Below, one piece after another: positions 54,056 through 64,000 of a stretch of DNA of 64,000 bases (its first letter is position 1; the number at the start of each line of letters is the position of its first letter). The translations under genes were made by a program, and so were the position numbers. The notes below the pieces were generated by a model. The model saw only the letters and a program-made list of their open reading frames with translations. It had not been told where the DNA came from and made no database searches. This DNA comes from Crotophaga sulcirostris (taxonomy: Eukaryota; Chordata; Aves; Cuculiformes; Crotophagidae), in contig VYZB01000014.1 of NCBI GenBank assembly GCA_013397455.1, positions 186,001-250,000 of the forward strand. Direction: 5' to 3'.

Positions 54056-56317
54056 GGTGTAGGTAAGGACTTAAATTGAATATTAGCTTATGTGAGACTA
54101 GGTACAGTCTTGTTCATTGTTTGGAAGCAAGAAATGGCATTTATCTTTTCCCCATCGTACAGCATTAGTGGTCACTTTAACAGAGCTCCTTCCATGCTGT
54201 GATAACAGTATAACAGATACTATTATCTGTATGTCCTCAGAAGAATAGCAAATAATGAGCCAGATTCACTTCTGTTCTGGTTCCATTGAAGCTGGAGAAA
54301 TTATATCAGCAGGAAGTTTGGCCTCATGCATGTTAATTGAGCTCTTTTCAATTCCGTGCTTTGTATTACTTTAATTTTAAAATTATAGCCATAAATTGTG
54401 CCTAGTGCTATATCAAGACCTGCATCTACTGCCAAGCACAGCCTCTCGGGCCCCGTTCCTGCTGCAGCAGGCTGCTGCTTGTAGGGTACCCTTGGACTTG
54501 TTTTTGAAAAACCTGTTGTTAAAACGACCGCATTTGCAGCTTGCACAGCTGCCTGCAAACTATGTGTGCCGCATTTCAGTGCCTGACAAGACCTGTACCT
54601 CTTAATGCGGGAGTGATGTGGCAGGAGAACAGGAAACATATGTCCGTCTAAGGAGACCCAGGCCTTGTCACAGCGTGAAGACTGCCTGTCCTCAGGCAGG
54701 TATTTTCAAGTGAATTTCGTTGCCCCAAGGGCCCTGGTGAACAGATGCTAAGAAGCTTTGATTTGGATTGGTTTCTCCAGAGATGGCTGCCAACCTGGAC
54801 TCATCTGTCTGTCTTATTCTGTTTTCCTTTTCTCATATGCAAGAGAAACAGCTGGAAAGGAAAAAAGGGAGGTGGCGTTGCTAGAGGCTCAAAGGTACTG
54901 AGCATCTGGCTGTGAGACTTTGGTGGTAGCAGGGCAGAAGTCACTCACTGAGTTAGATACGAACTTCAATGGCTGTTGTTCAACCCAGTGCTGATTAAAT
55001 ACTCCACACTTCCTAGACTAAAAGGCCCCTTTCTTTGGGTGGAAGTGTCTGTTTATTTAATTTATCAGATTTTAATTTTACCTAATTTTATCTAATAAAT
55101 TTTACATTAGCATATTCTCTGTCTGTAGATGATCTCTTTTCTACTAGATTGCTCACTACTTCTACTGTACGTACATTTACAGTAATGAACCTGAAAGCTG
55201 AAACAGATGATAACACAGTAATTGGTTTTTAGGTCTGTAATAATTCATGAGTATTGCCTCAAAAGCAGGTTTTGGATGGTCTTCAGGGGTAAACACATGA
55301 AAACCAGGTATTTGCAAGCTCTTTTGCAATCTATTAGCAGAATAGCATCCTGTAGAATAAGCATCTTCATAATCTAAGAACATCTGATGTTGGTCCATTA
55401 ACTGCCTTCATCTTCGGTTCAAACTAGCAACGGTCTCCATATCTGGGCATCATTTAGCATGATAGCTGAGGAATCACCCGCTGTTTTATGGCAGTGACCA
55501 AGTTCAAATAATATACTAGGGCTTTAGATTCTTTTCCTTTAAAAACACATTATGCCCCATGTGAATGGGAAATCACCTTGACAAATGCTGCTGTATGCCA
55601 AAGCCTAATAAAACTGCATCCCGAAACTCTTCATTTTGTCATTAGCAATTGTTATCTACTCTTATACCAAGTAATTAAGTAGCACATGAGAGAAACATAT
55701 TTTTTTCTTCATTTATTTATTGAAGTATCAAGGGTTACATTTGACAATAGTGTTATGATACACATCTGTTTCTGTTCAAATTGGGAAGGTTTTAATGATA
55801 CCTTAAGAATTAGAAAAGCGGTTGCTTAACTAAACTGAGGGAGTTCCTACAAATGAACGCATTATGTTTATACAACAATTCATAGATTAAAGGAATCTTG
55901 TATAATTAGTTACATTATGCAGACAAAAATTAGATATCCTTGTTTCCAACTCTTTGTTGTTAGACTGTCGTCAGACTACAAAGAGCTCTGGCTAACTGGT
56001 CTTCATTGAACATCATAAGTATTCTTTTGTAGGTAATGTCCAGCTCTGACAATGGGCGAAATTACTGTCCTGAGAGCTACTGAAACTTTAAAAGATGCCT
56101 GTGGTAAAGAGTTGAAACAAAGTGTTCATTTAAAAGAGAGAGCTATTAAGACTTCACTTTCCTATTCTGTAGTGTTAAGTAGTGATGCATAAACCGTGTT
56201 ATGGATAAGGGGGAGGCAGCAGTCTGAAAGTTATGAACTGCTTTTTTTTTTCTTGGTAAAATCTTAATCTCCTTGGCTTTACTGTCTTGAAATACAATAA
56301 TTTCCTTATGAAGAGAT
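54056..56317. other. AT-rich non-coding stretch
   Basis: Nothing recognisable. Short chance frames only, no further CR1 tail, and AT-rich runs near 55.08 kb and 55.70 kb. Confidence 0.6.
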
Positions 56318-56969
56318 ACTCAACATGAGCCAGCAGTGTGCCCAAGTGGCCAAAAAGACCAGTAGTATCCTGGCCTGCATCAGAAATAGTGTGGCCAGCA
56401 AGACCAGAGAAGTTATCGTCCCCTTATACTCAGCACTGGTTAGGCCACACCTTGAGTCCTGTGTGCAGTTCCGGGCCCCTCAGTTTGAGAAGGATGTTAA
56501 AATACTGGAGTGTGTCCAGAGGAGAGCAACGAAGATGGTGAAGGGTTTGGAGCACAAGCCCTGTGAGGAGCGACTGAGGGAGCTGGGGCTGTTTAGTCTG
56601 GAGAAGAGGTGGCTCAGGGGAGACCTTATTGCTCTCTACACATGCCTAAAAGGAGATTGTAGTCAAGCAGGTGTTGGTCTCTTCTCTCAGGTGACCAGTG
56701 ACAGAACTAGAGGACATAGTCTCAAGGTTCGTCAGGGGAGGTTTAGGCTTGATATTAGGAAGAAATTCTTCCCTGAAAGGGTGATTGGCCATTGGAATGC
56801 ACTGCTCGGGGAGGTGGCAGAGTCACCATCCCTGGAGGTGTTTAAGAGGAGATTGGATGAGGCACTCAGTGCCATGGTTTAGATGATGGGTTGGTGTTGG
56901 GTTATAGGTTGGACTCAATGATCTCAAAGGTCCTTTCCAACCTTGTGATACTGTGGTACTGTGTGATAC
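56318..56969 (+). mobile_element. CR1 LINE, short 5'-truncated copy (ATACTGTG-tail subfamily)
   Basis: A plus-strand CR1 of about 650 bp beginning CTCAACATGAGCCAGCAGTG, inside the reverse-transcriptase thumb region. It ends GGTTATAGGTTGGACT..GATCTCAAAGGTCC..TTCCAACCTTG, followed by GATACTGTGGTACTGTGTGATAC. The coding part is fully open, so the copy is young relative to the other repeats here. The terminal repeats are of ATACTGTG type rather than the common ATTCTATG, as in the copies at 62.6-63.4 kb. Confidence 0.95.
56325..56882 (+). pseudogene. CR1 ORF2 C-terminal fragment, reading frame intact
   Basis: The fragment is 185 codons from an ATG that is an internal methionine of the LINE protein ([11 protein letters not shown]) to a TAG. 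Visible in order: [23 protein letters not shown], a strongly conserved CR1 thumb block (written here in two parts: [12 protein letters not shown] and [11 protein letters not shown]), then [42 protein letters not shown] and [19 protein letters not shown]. The catalytic reverse-transcriptase motifs lie upstream of the truncation point and are absent. It therefore has no enzymatic activity; the open frame reflects recent insertion, not selection. No host promoter or splice structure is evident. Confidence 0.9.
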
Positions 56970-59900
56970 CAGTTTCCTATATGGCTCACTTCTCTGTACC
57001 TGGCAATTGGTGTTACAATCTAAGGATATCATCACATGTTTGTTCAGAAAAGTGAAGCAAGGTTCCAGAAAGTCTTGTTGTATTCTGTGGTCAGCTGTCC
57101 CTACATTTACCAGTCGTGCTAGATGAGATGAAACTTTTCTACTGTATTTCATCTGCCTGCAGGAACTACAGTACAGAAGAAGCTAAAGCAAAAATACGTG
57201 TGTCCAAAGCTGTAAACTGAGAAATGTTTGGATATCAACCATCAAAATAAATTCAGTCAAAAGCATTGCAATGTCAGTGTTTCCACACAGCACTTGCTTG
57301 GCCTATGGGAACTTCCTGGGTTTTAGATCAGCTGCTGCAATCGCGTTCTACTCCAGGATTTTGACAGTAAAAATGGTGTGGATCCACACTTTAGCTTTTT
57401 AAACTCTCTTCCATCTCAAAGATGGCAAGGAGATGTTTGGAGCTTTCTTTTTGGCACCTGTGTGCACTTTTGGGAAAAAAAGTTCAATCTCAGTTTTTAA
57501 GAGAGCAGAACTTTCCTGAGAATTTAGTGATGAGGGAGTCCAGGAAATCCAGTTGCTGGGAAGAGCTGACCTGTTGAAGCTGTCTGCTCAGAAAAGGCTG
57601 ATGCTTTTCAAGTACGTTCACATCAGTGAGTGTCTGGGTTTTTGGCAATGACTCTCTGCCTTTAAGTAAATGTGTTTGAGAATAGATTAGTTTGCAAGCA
57701 TTTGAATTGATTTAATGTGTGTTTACTCTTCAGATATTCACTGTGGCTGTTTACCTCTGCAAGATAAATATTTAAAATTGCATTTGAACCTCACATTAAC
57801 ATTTATGTTCATGTCATTATAGTTTCCTTTTGTGAATGAGATTTACCTATCGGTCTTAAAGCTGTAATAAGAATGAGTCTATTTTTGTAACTTTCAACTT
57901 CCCATGATAATCTACCATAGAGTTGAATTAATTTTGTGGTATGTTTACTGCTCATTCATCATCACAGTCACCGCAGTGAAGCAGTCATCAGGACAGAAGA
58001 GCATTAGTATTTTGTGAGCAGTGCCAGGATGACAGGTCTTGCAATGGAAACCCACATGGAGCACAGCGCAGCCACCTATTCCTGGGCAGTGAGCACGTAT
58101 CGGGGGAACTGAACTAAGGGTCTCTGGGGCCAAAAGTGTGGCAGCTGAACAAGAAATTGGATGCAGGCATTTGTTTAATTCTGGAGCTTTTTGCTAGAAG
58201 GCAAAGGGCTCACATTGTGGCTGCAGTTTTCAGATTCCAAGAACTCATTTGCTTGGAGCAGAGTGCAGACTGTCTCTGTTCCCTCCATGGCAGCCCAAGT
58301 TAGAGCTTTCTTGGGGTTTTCAGAAGTGACAGTTTTGTGTCAGTGACTTAAGAATAAGGGGGATTCCTCCACCATCTCTCTGCTTGCTGATCTACAAAAA
58401 CAGACCCAGTGACTACAGTAGTGGAACAGACTGTCTTTCCAAGAGGGATTAGCCTCCAGGTGCTGGTTTTTCACTTTTGACTTGTATTGGGAAGTGCATC
58501 TGAAGGTAGCTGTGTCACTGCAGAGACTGGTTTCTGCCATGTTCTCTCTTACTGAAAAAATTGGAAATACCTCTGTGTCCAGGCTAGATTTTCTTTTCCT
58601 CATTCTCTGAGGACTGACATCAGTTCGTATTTGTCTCACTTCACAGTTTATGGCGAAATGCTTACGTATAAATCTGAGCTTCTGTACTTCATGGAGAGAT
58701 AGTTTTGGCAAATGTTTCGGAGCTTTTCCGCTGCGTTATTGATCCATAGCATTGTTGTGAAAAATTAAAATGAAATTAGCATAGTGTTAGATGACATCAA
58801 CTGGAAGTGGCATAGTTATGTCCTGTGTTTCGTTAGCGGGAGCAAATGTGTCTCAAAAGTCAAATACCAAGGTATGCAGTTGAGACCGTTCCAGTTTTGT
58901 AAAGGATAAAGGCTTTCATCTTTCTTTCTAATTTGCCATCTCACAATTGAAAATTATTTAATAGATAACTGCAAATACATTTTTTGTAGGAATTAAGAAT
59001 GTAATTATGTAGCTGAAAAAATCTGAGCATGTAAGGAAGCAAATTCAGATGAAGTTATAAGAAAATGCCATGAATACAATATTTTTAAACCATTTTTGTG
59101 CACTTTGAATAATTTAGTGCTTGAATGCTTTAATAATTTTTGTACAGAGAGAAATGTATATTCAGTATATCTGGAAATTATTTTTCAGTATTTGGATTGT
59201 TTTGGTTTCAGATCCACAGAAATCTTTAATGTATCATTTACACAAGAAAGAAAGATCTGATCTATGGGGGAAATATTACAGGAAATGAAAAAAACTTGAG
59301 TCCAGCCTGCACAGGACTGAACAAAAGGATGATTATTACTCCCTATTCTTTTGGTGCAAGACTACATTTGACCACTTCATATTTTAGAAAAGGGTATAGT
59401 TAAGAGTCATGTGGGGTAAACAGAGCTGAAGTACGTTGCACTGAAAGAAGATAGAATGTATGGGACCTATCAAATTGTTTGTTATTCACTGTTTAGGATG
59501 TCTAATGAAAAGCAGTATCTGTTCTTTTCGTGGAATTTGTAGAAATAGATATGTCAAGACGTGCGGGGCTGTTCAGTTTGCCCTCCTGTTCTACGCCTGG
59601 TAGCAGCCAGCAATATGAATCTGTGCATTGGGTTCAGCTTGTCTCCAGCTGGAACCTGTTCAGTGGTGATCAGTGTCCTGGTGCTGCTGGGCATCAATGC
59701 AAGGATGCGATTATCTTCTTAATTTGAGTTTATACACCTTGATACACAAACTAAATCATATTCTGTGTTTCCCACAGCACAGAGCACATCTCTGGTATCT
59801 TGTGAAGGATATAGCAAACAGTGACAGCAGAGGTTTCTGTGGAACGTACTTTTCATATTGAGCTTTGTGCCGTATGTGTGATACAATCTAAATATGCTGT

Positions 59901-62638
59901 TGTGCCTCTTTGCAACATAGATCAAACGCTGTATCTTGAGTAAGGACAGGTAATTGTTACTCTTTCTTGAGAGACAAATGGGGATGGTTAAAGGCTGGAC
60001 TTCTGGCAACAGAGAGATCACTTGCATAACCAGGTTTTGTCTTTTATCACTCTTTTTCTGGAAGGTTATGGAAGCTAGTAGATATCTTGATCAAAAAGCT
60101 GATTGCACTGAGATGTTTTAAGTACAAGATAAGCCCTCATTTGCTGTATGCTTCTTATTTCATAAAAGAGATAAGATAATATATTCAGAACAATAGGGAA
60201 GGATACATTTAGAAGAACAGATACTACTTGAACTGAGTAATACAAGCCTATTTTATCTTTATCTTGAAGTGTGCAATGAAGCTTTTGGGTTTGCCTGCCT
60301 TTCCCAGCACTGACTGCAGGGAAGAACTGTCATTCTTCCCCATGCTCCTGCTTGTGTGGGAAGGAACTCTTGGCATGGGAAGAAACTTGTCAGTGTCATT
60401 GGAGTCGGCAGAGTCAGGTTGTGTGGCTGTCACAGGTATTGGAATGGTCCTGCTAGTGTGCAGATGTCTCAGGTGACCGTTTCCCTCCATTGACATCAGT
60501 GAAAAAGAAGTTTGGAGTTGGTCCATTAAATCTGTGCATATAAATCTTAACGACTGGCATAAAGACATTATTCTGGAAAGCATCTGCAATCAGGCAGCAA
60601 TTAAGTCCTGGATGAGAGCAATGACATGATTAAAGTTAAGCACATGCTTATAATATTACTATGAACAAAACTGGAGCTGAATGCTGCTACACAGCTTTCC
60701 TAGGTTTGAGCTAGAGTAAATAAACAGGAGGTGAAGCGTCAGCCACACTTGCACTTCTGGGTTTTAAGTGGATCATTAAATCCTACTTGTCCATGCTGGA
60801 CTACTTTATAGATACTGTACTGGTAGAATGGTAAGAAAGGAAAAAACAAAGCTCTGAAGAGGGTTGATACCTCCTGTAACTAATTTTCCTGCCAGCTCAG
60901 GATGATGTTTTGGTGTTGAATGTTTGATATTCTGGTGATATTTGGAAACTGATGGGCAAAGTTTTGCACCCACAGAACTGGCCACATAGGTAAGTAATAA
61001 GCTCAGTCGCATCAAAAGCAATTGCAGTGGATAGAAATGCAGCAAATATTGCTCTATCCATAGCATTTGCACAGTAATAGATGTTGTGGTTCACAAGTCC
61101 TAAATTATTTTTGGTCCTTGGTTTCATGCGAAGCTAAGGAAAAGTCAGTAAGATACACCAATCTCTTACAATGAGTAAGCACTGGATTTCAGTTCTCTAC
61201 TGAGAATATTTGTTAGAGCTTTCTGTAAGCCAAGTACTTTGTAGAACAATTTCCAATGATGTATGAAATTCTGACTGTCTCCAAAACGTGTTCAGAAGGG
61301 GTTACTATGTTAGTGCATCTGGGCTAAATGGTATTTATATTCTTTGCTCAACTGTCTTGCAGTAAAACACACATAAAGTTAATTTTAGATTAATACTATA
61401 ATATTCATGGTGTTGCTGTAGGAGCATAAACTATCTACACTCTAGTTACAGGAGCTTCATGCAGAATATAAAAGTAACTTTGAATATTGATTTCAACAAC
61501 AAACACCTCTAATGTAATAATATGGTGGACCCTTCTGAAAGTTAATATGATATCTAGCCCAGTTATTCAGTTGTACAGTAGTATAGGATCTGGTTGTAGA
61601 GCTAAGAGAACAAATAGTAAAATTTATCTTGGAGTGCATCAATATAATATTAAAGAAGATATCTGTGAAATGGAAAAAGGCACTGACAAGTAAAATATTT
61701 CCATGGCAGTATATATTTGAAAAGAATGCCAGATTAGATTGTGTTCTGACTCCATCACTAATACATTTTATACTTTCTAGACCTTTGATTCCCAGTTGAT
61801 ATGCTGTGTTCAGTGAGATGCTCTTGGTACTGACCTTTCAGCAAATACAATTCTGCTATAATTCACATTTTATGCAATACAAATATACATTTATTGCTGT
61901 TAATTCCTAAAACAGTGTATAGAGAATATGAAAAAGATGAGCTGTATTCTGGGTAAGATGAGAGAAATCGCATAGATAAGGTTGGGAGACGTATTGCTTT
62001 ATATCACAAGATTTATTGTACAGTTCTCCAGACAGCGTATGTTAAACAAAATTAGTATTAGTGAATCAGTGGTGGCAGACAAATGTGGCATAATTATGAA
62101 CTGCAAATGGTAGCATAGTCCTTTGTTACTTATGCATTTAAGTTATTAATAATAGAAGTCATACGCTGATATGTGGGCACTGGAAGTACTTTAGGAAATT
62201 ATAGTACATAATTACATCTCCTCTCCATTTGGGTATTTTTCTCGCCTGTTTTGAATGTTTTATTAGTTTTAGCTCTTCGCTAAGTATTATAGACACTAAA
62301 TATTAGTAGTGCATTGATACTTAGCCAACTCTCCTTAAGTACAGTTGTTTAAATCCTCCGCTGGTGACAACTGGTACAACTTCATGGGTTTTGAACACCT
62401 GCATTGCTTTATCCCTGATGAGAACCCACAAGAGTGTGAGACTTGGCCATTGAAGTGGAGGTGGAGAAGAGACTGAATATCGTGGGTTTTGTCACTTCTG
62501 TGAAGTCTGTGGTAGAACTGACTCCATGGAAAATGCTAACCCTCTGGGGAAGGCACTGCACGGCAAAGGTTTGTCATTTTGCATTTTCATTCCTGAGCTG
62601 GAGTTAGCAGGAAGTAGCCTGGAGGCCTGCCTGGGGGA
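56970..62638. other. AT-rich non-coding stretch
   Basis: No gene or interspersed repeat recognised. The longest frames are minus strand at 58340-58711 (123 codons) and 60248-60589 (113 codons), without known motifs. The segment 61.4-62.3 kb is especially AT-rich. Confidence 0.6.
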
Positions 62639-63181
62639 AGGTGTTAGGTCAGGCCTCACCTTGAATACTGTGTACAGTTCTGGGCCCCTCAGTTTGGAAA
62701 AGATGTCAGGGTACTGGAGGATGTCCAGAGGAGGGCAACAAAGATGGTGACGGGGCTGGAGCACAAGCCCTACGAGGAGCGACTGAGGGAGCTGGGGCTG
62801 TTTAGTCTGGAGAAGAGGAGGCTCAGGGGAGACCTTATTGCTCTCTACAACTACCTAAAAGGAGGTTGTAGTCAAGCAGGCGTTGGTCTCTTCTCACAGG
62901 TGACCAGTGACAGAACTAGAGGGCATGGACTTAAGCTTCGTCAGAGAAGGTTTAGACTTGATGTTAGGAAAAAGTTCTTCACTGAAAGGGTGATTGGCCG
63001 TTGGAATGCGCTGCCCAGGGAGGTGGTGGAGTCGCCGACCCTGGATGTGTTTAAGGGAAGACTGGATGAGGCACTGAGTGCCATGGTTTAGATGATGAGT
63101 TGGTGTTAGTGTTGGCTTATAGGTTGGACTTGATGATCTCAGAGGTCCTTTCCAACCTTGTGATGCTGTATGTGTGTGATA
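62639..63181 (+). mobile_element. CR1 LINE, short 5'-truncated copy (ATACTGTG-tail subfamily)
   Basis: A plus-strand CR1 that begins around the LVRPHLEYC block (GTTAGG..CCTCACCTTGAATAC) and ends TTATAGGTTGGACTTGATGATC, then GTGATGCTGTATGTGTGTGATAC. A small irregularity, GTTAGGTCAGGCCT, where related copies have GTTAGGCC.., marks the 5' edge. It is the same subfamily as the copy at 56.3 kb, and the two share long near-identical stretches through the coding part. It is followed without a gap by a minus-strand CR1 scrap. Confidence 0.95.
62651..63091 (+). pseudogene. CR1 ORF2 C-terminal fragment, reading frame intact
   Basis: There is an open frame of 146 codons from [14 protein letters not shown] to the TAG at 63089-63091, with no internal ATG-dependent start. 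Blocks in order are [82 protein letters not shown] and [19 protein letters not shown]. It lacks the polymerase motifs and upstream endonuclease. It is a passive 5'-truncated insertion; the intact frame indicates youth. Confidence 0.9.
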
Positions 63182-63190
63182 CACATTTTT

Positions 63191-63281
63191 TGATCTCCTC
63201 CAGGGATGGAGACTCCACCACATTGCTGGGCAGCCTGTTCCAATGCTTCATCACTCTTTCCCTAAAGAAGTATTTCCTAAT
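63191..63281 (-). mobile_element. CR1 scrap, minus strand, truncated at both ends
   Basis: Read on the minus strand, this encodes part of the CR1 C-terminal block: the peptide pieces RVMKHWNRLPSNVVE and SPSLEEIK. The usual 3' UTR and tail are missing on the 63191 side, and the rest of the coding region is missing on the 63281 side. Its sequence (GGATGGAGACTCCACCACAT on the plus strand) differs from the neighbouring plus-strand copies, so it is from a different CR1 lineage. Confidence 0.85.
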
Positions 63282-63282
63282 T

Positions 63283-63361
63283 GTGTTAGTGTTGGGTTAT
63301 AGGTTGGACTCGATGATCTCAAAGGTCCTTTCCAACCTTGTAATACTGTGATACTGTGATA
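63283..63361 (+). mobile_element. CR1 3' tail only (about 79 bp, ATACTGTG type)
   Basis: GTGTTAGTGTTGGGTTATAG, then GTTGGACTCGATGATCTCAA, AGGTCCTTTCCAACCTTG and TAATACTGTGATACTGTGATA. This is a bare CR1 3' terminus in the same orientation as the 62.6-kb copy. Its TTATAGG block lies 180 bp from the matching block of that copy. A handful of differences separates the two tails, so they are close but not identical. Confidence 0.9.
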
Positions 63362-64000
63362 AGTCAAAGTGACAGACCAGGGTTACTTGGCTGCACTCTG
63401 TTTCCTGCCCTGGCTGTAATTTTCTTCTGGGCTACAGCCTTTCAGGGCAGAAAACAGCCTTCAATATGGGCACAGGCACCTCTGCTAGTCTGAGCCAGGT
63501 GACCATCCAGTGCAAGAGGGGCTTTGATTGTAGAGTGGGGAAGGGGCTCTCAGCTGCGTGGGAGAAGACAGCACGCTGCAGAGAGAAGACTGAGGGATGG
63601 CAGGATGTGTAAATACAGCGACTGCCAGCTGTGAAAAGGGATGACTTCCCAGGGCCATGCTGCAGTGCCACTCGGCATCATCCAGGAGGCAGAACTGGCA
63701 ACCAAATGCCCTGTTACCGAATATGACAATTGGACATACAGGCAAAAAGGGAGTGAGGAGAAGAATATAGAAAGCACATTGTGCTAAGCAGTATCCAAGT
63801 GTATTACGAAGGCCAAAAATACTTGGATGAGATGCGGGTTGCATACAATAATGACAACCATTAGGTGCATTTGTTGCTGAGTTGACGTGCAGCACTGCAG
63901 GGTAGTTACTGCAGGGCCAGTGCAGCATAAGCAGTCTGTGAAGCAGGGAAATTGCTGACCTGCTTCAACAAATGCTCTCCTCAGGGTTCACTGAAGGTTC
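63362..64000. other. non-coding stretch at window end
   Basis: GC-richer than most of the window. Overlapping minus-strand frames up to 147 codons (63485-63928) cover it in more than one frame, and none shows a known domain. No further repeat was recognised. Confidence 0.5.

Noticed and set aside
1..64000. CRISPR arrays, rRNA, functional tRNA genes, bacterial operons or endogenous retrovirus genes
   Set aside because: No regularly spaced repeats, ribosomal sequence, complete tRNA fold or retroviral gene motifs were seen. The reverse-transcriptase signatures present are all of the non-LTR (LINE) type.

Overview
This is 64 kb of vertebrate nuclear DNA, and the repeats identify it as bird. Several copies of the CR1 LINE are present, with the avian 3' end (GGTTGGACT..GATGATCT..AGGTCC..TTCCAACC followed by short terminal repeats). 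There are no bacterial-style operons. The longest reading frame that matches a known family is a 345-codon CR1 reverse transcriptase segment. Everything else is AT-rich sequence with short chance frames on both strands, as expected for an intron or intergenic region. I cannot name the species or a host gene, and I see no confidently coding host exon.

Layout. 1-14.3 kb: unique AT-rich sequence with a few simple repeats, an old L3/MIR-type remnant near 9.2 kb and one weak candidate 3'-terminal exon near 1.85 kb (minus). 14.35-15.19 kb: a decayed non-LTR retrotransposon on the minus strand, RTE-like, covering the end of the endonuclease and the linker before the reverse transcriptase. 15.2-26.4 kb: unique sequence with a tRNA-like head near 19.1 kb and a perfect 10-bp inverted repeat near 23.8 kb. 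26.43-26.68 kb: a short plus-strand frame encoding a C2H2/BED-like zinc finger of the kind found in hAT-transposon-related proteins. 32.1-32.8 kb: a second old LINE on the minus strand, with a recognisable reverse-transcriptase motif A (FIDL..DTVD). 32.8-46.9 kb: unique sequence with a possible MIR remnant.

From 46.95 kb to the end the character changes. Five or six CR1 pieces lie within 17 kb. They are a minus-strand 3' fragment (46.95-47.50), a plus-strand 1.4-kb copy with a catalytically dead reverse transcriptase (52.63-54.06), two plus-strand copies with intact C-terminal reading frames (56.32-56.97 and 62.64-63.18), and a composite junction (63.19-63.36) where a minus-strand CR1 scrap sits between two plus-strand CR1 tails. 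The last three plus-strand tails share an unusual terminal repeat (ATACTGTG rather than ATTCTATG), which suggests one subfamily.

These sequences do not act together as a pathway; the window is a record of retrotransposon insertions of different ages. The most informative observations are the two ancient LINE remnants, the isolated zinc-finger peptide and the CR1 composite. I found no evidence for a new biological system.
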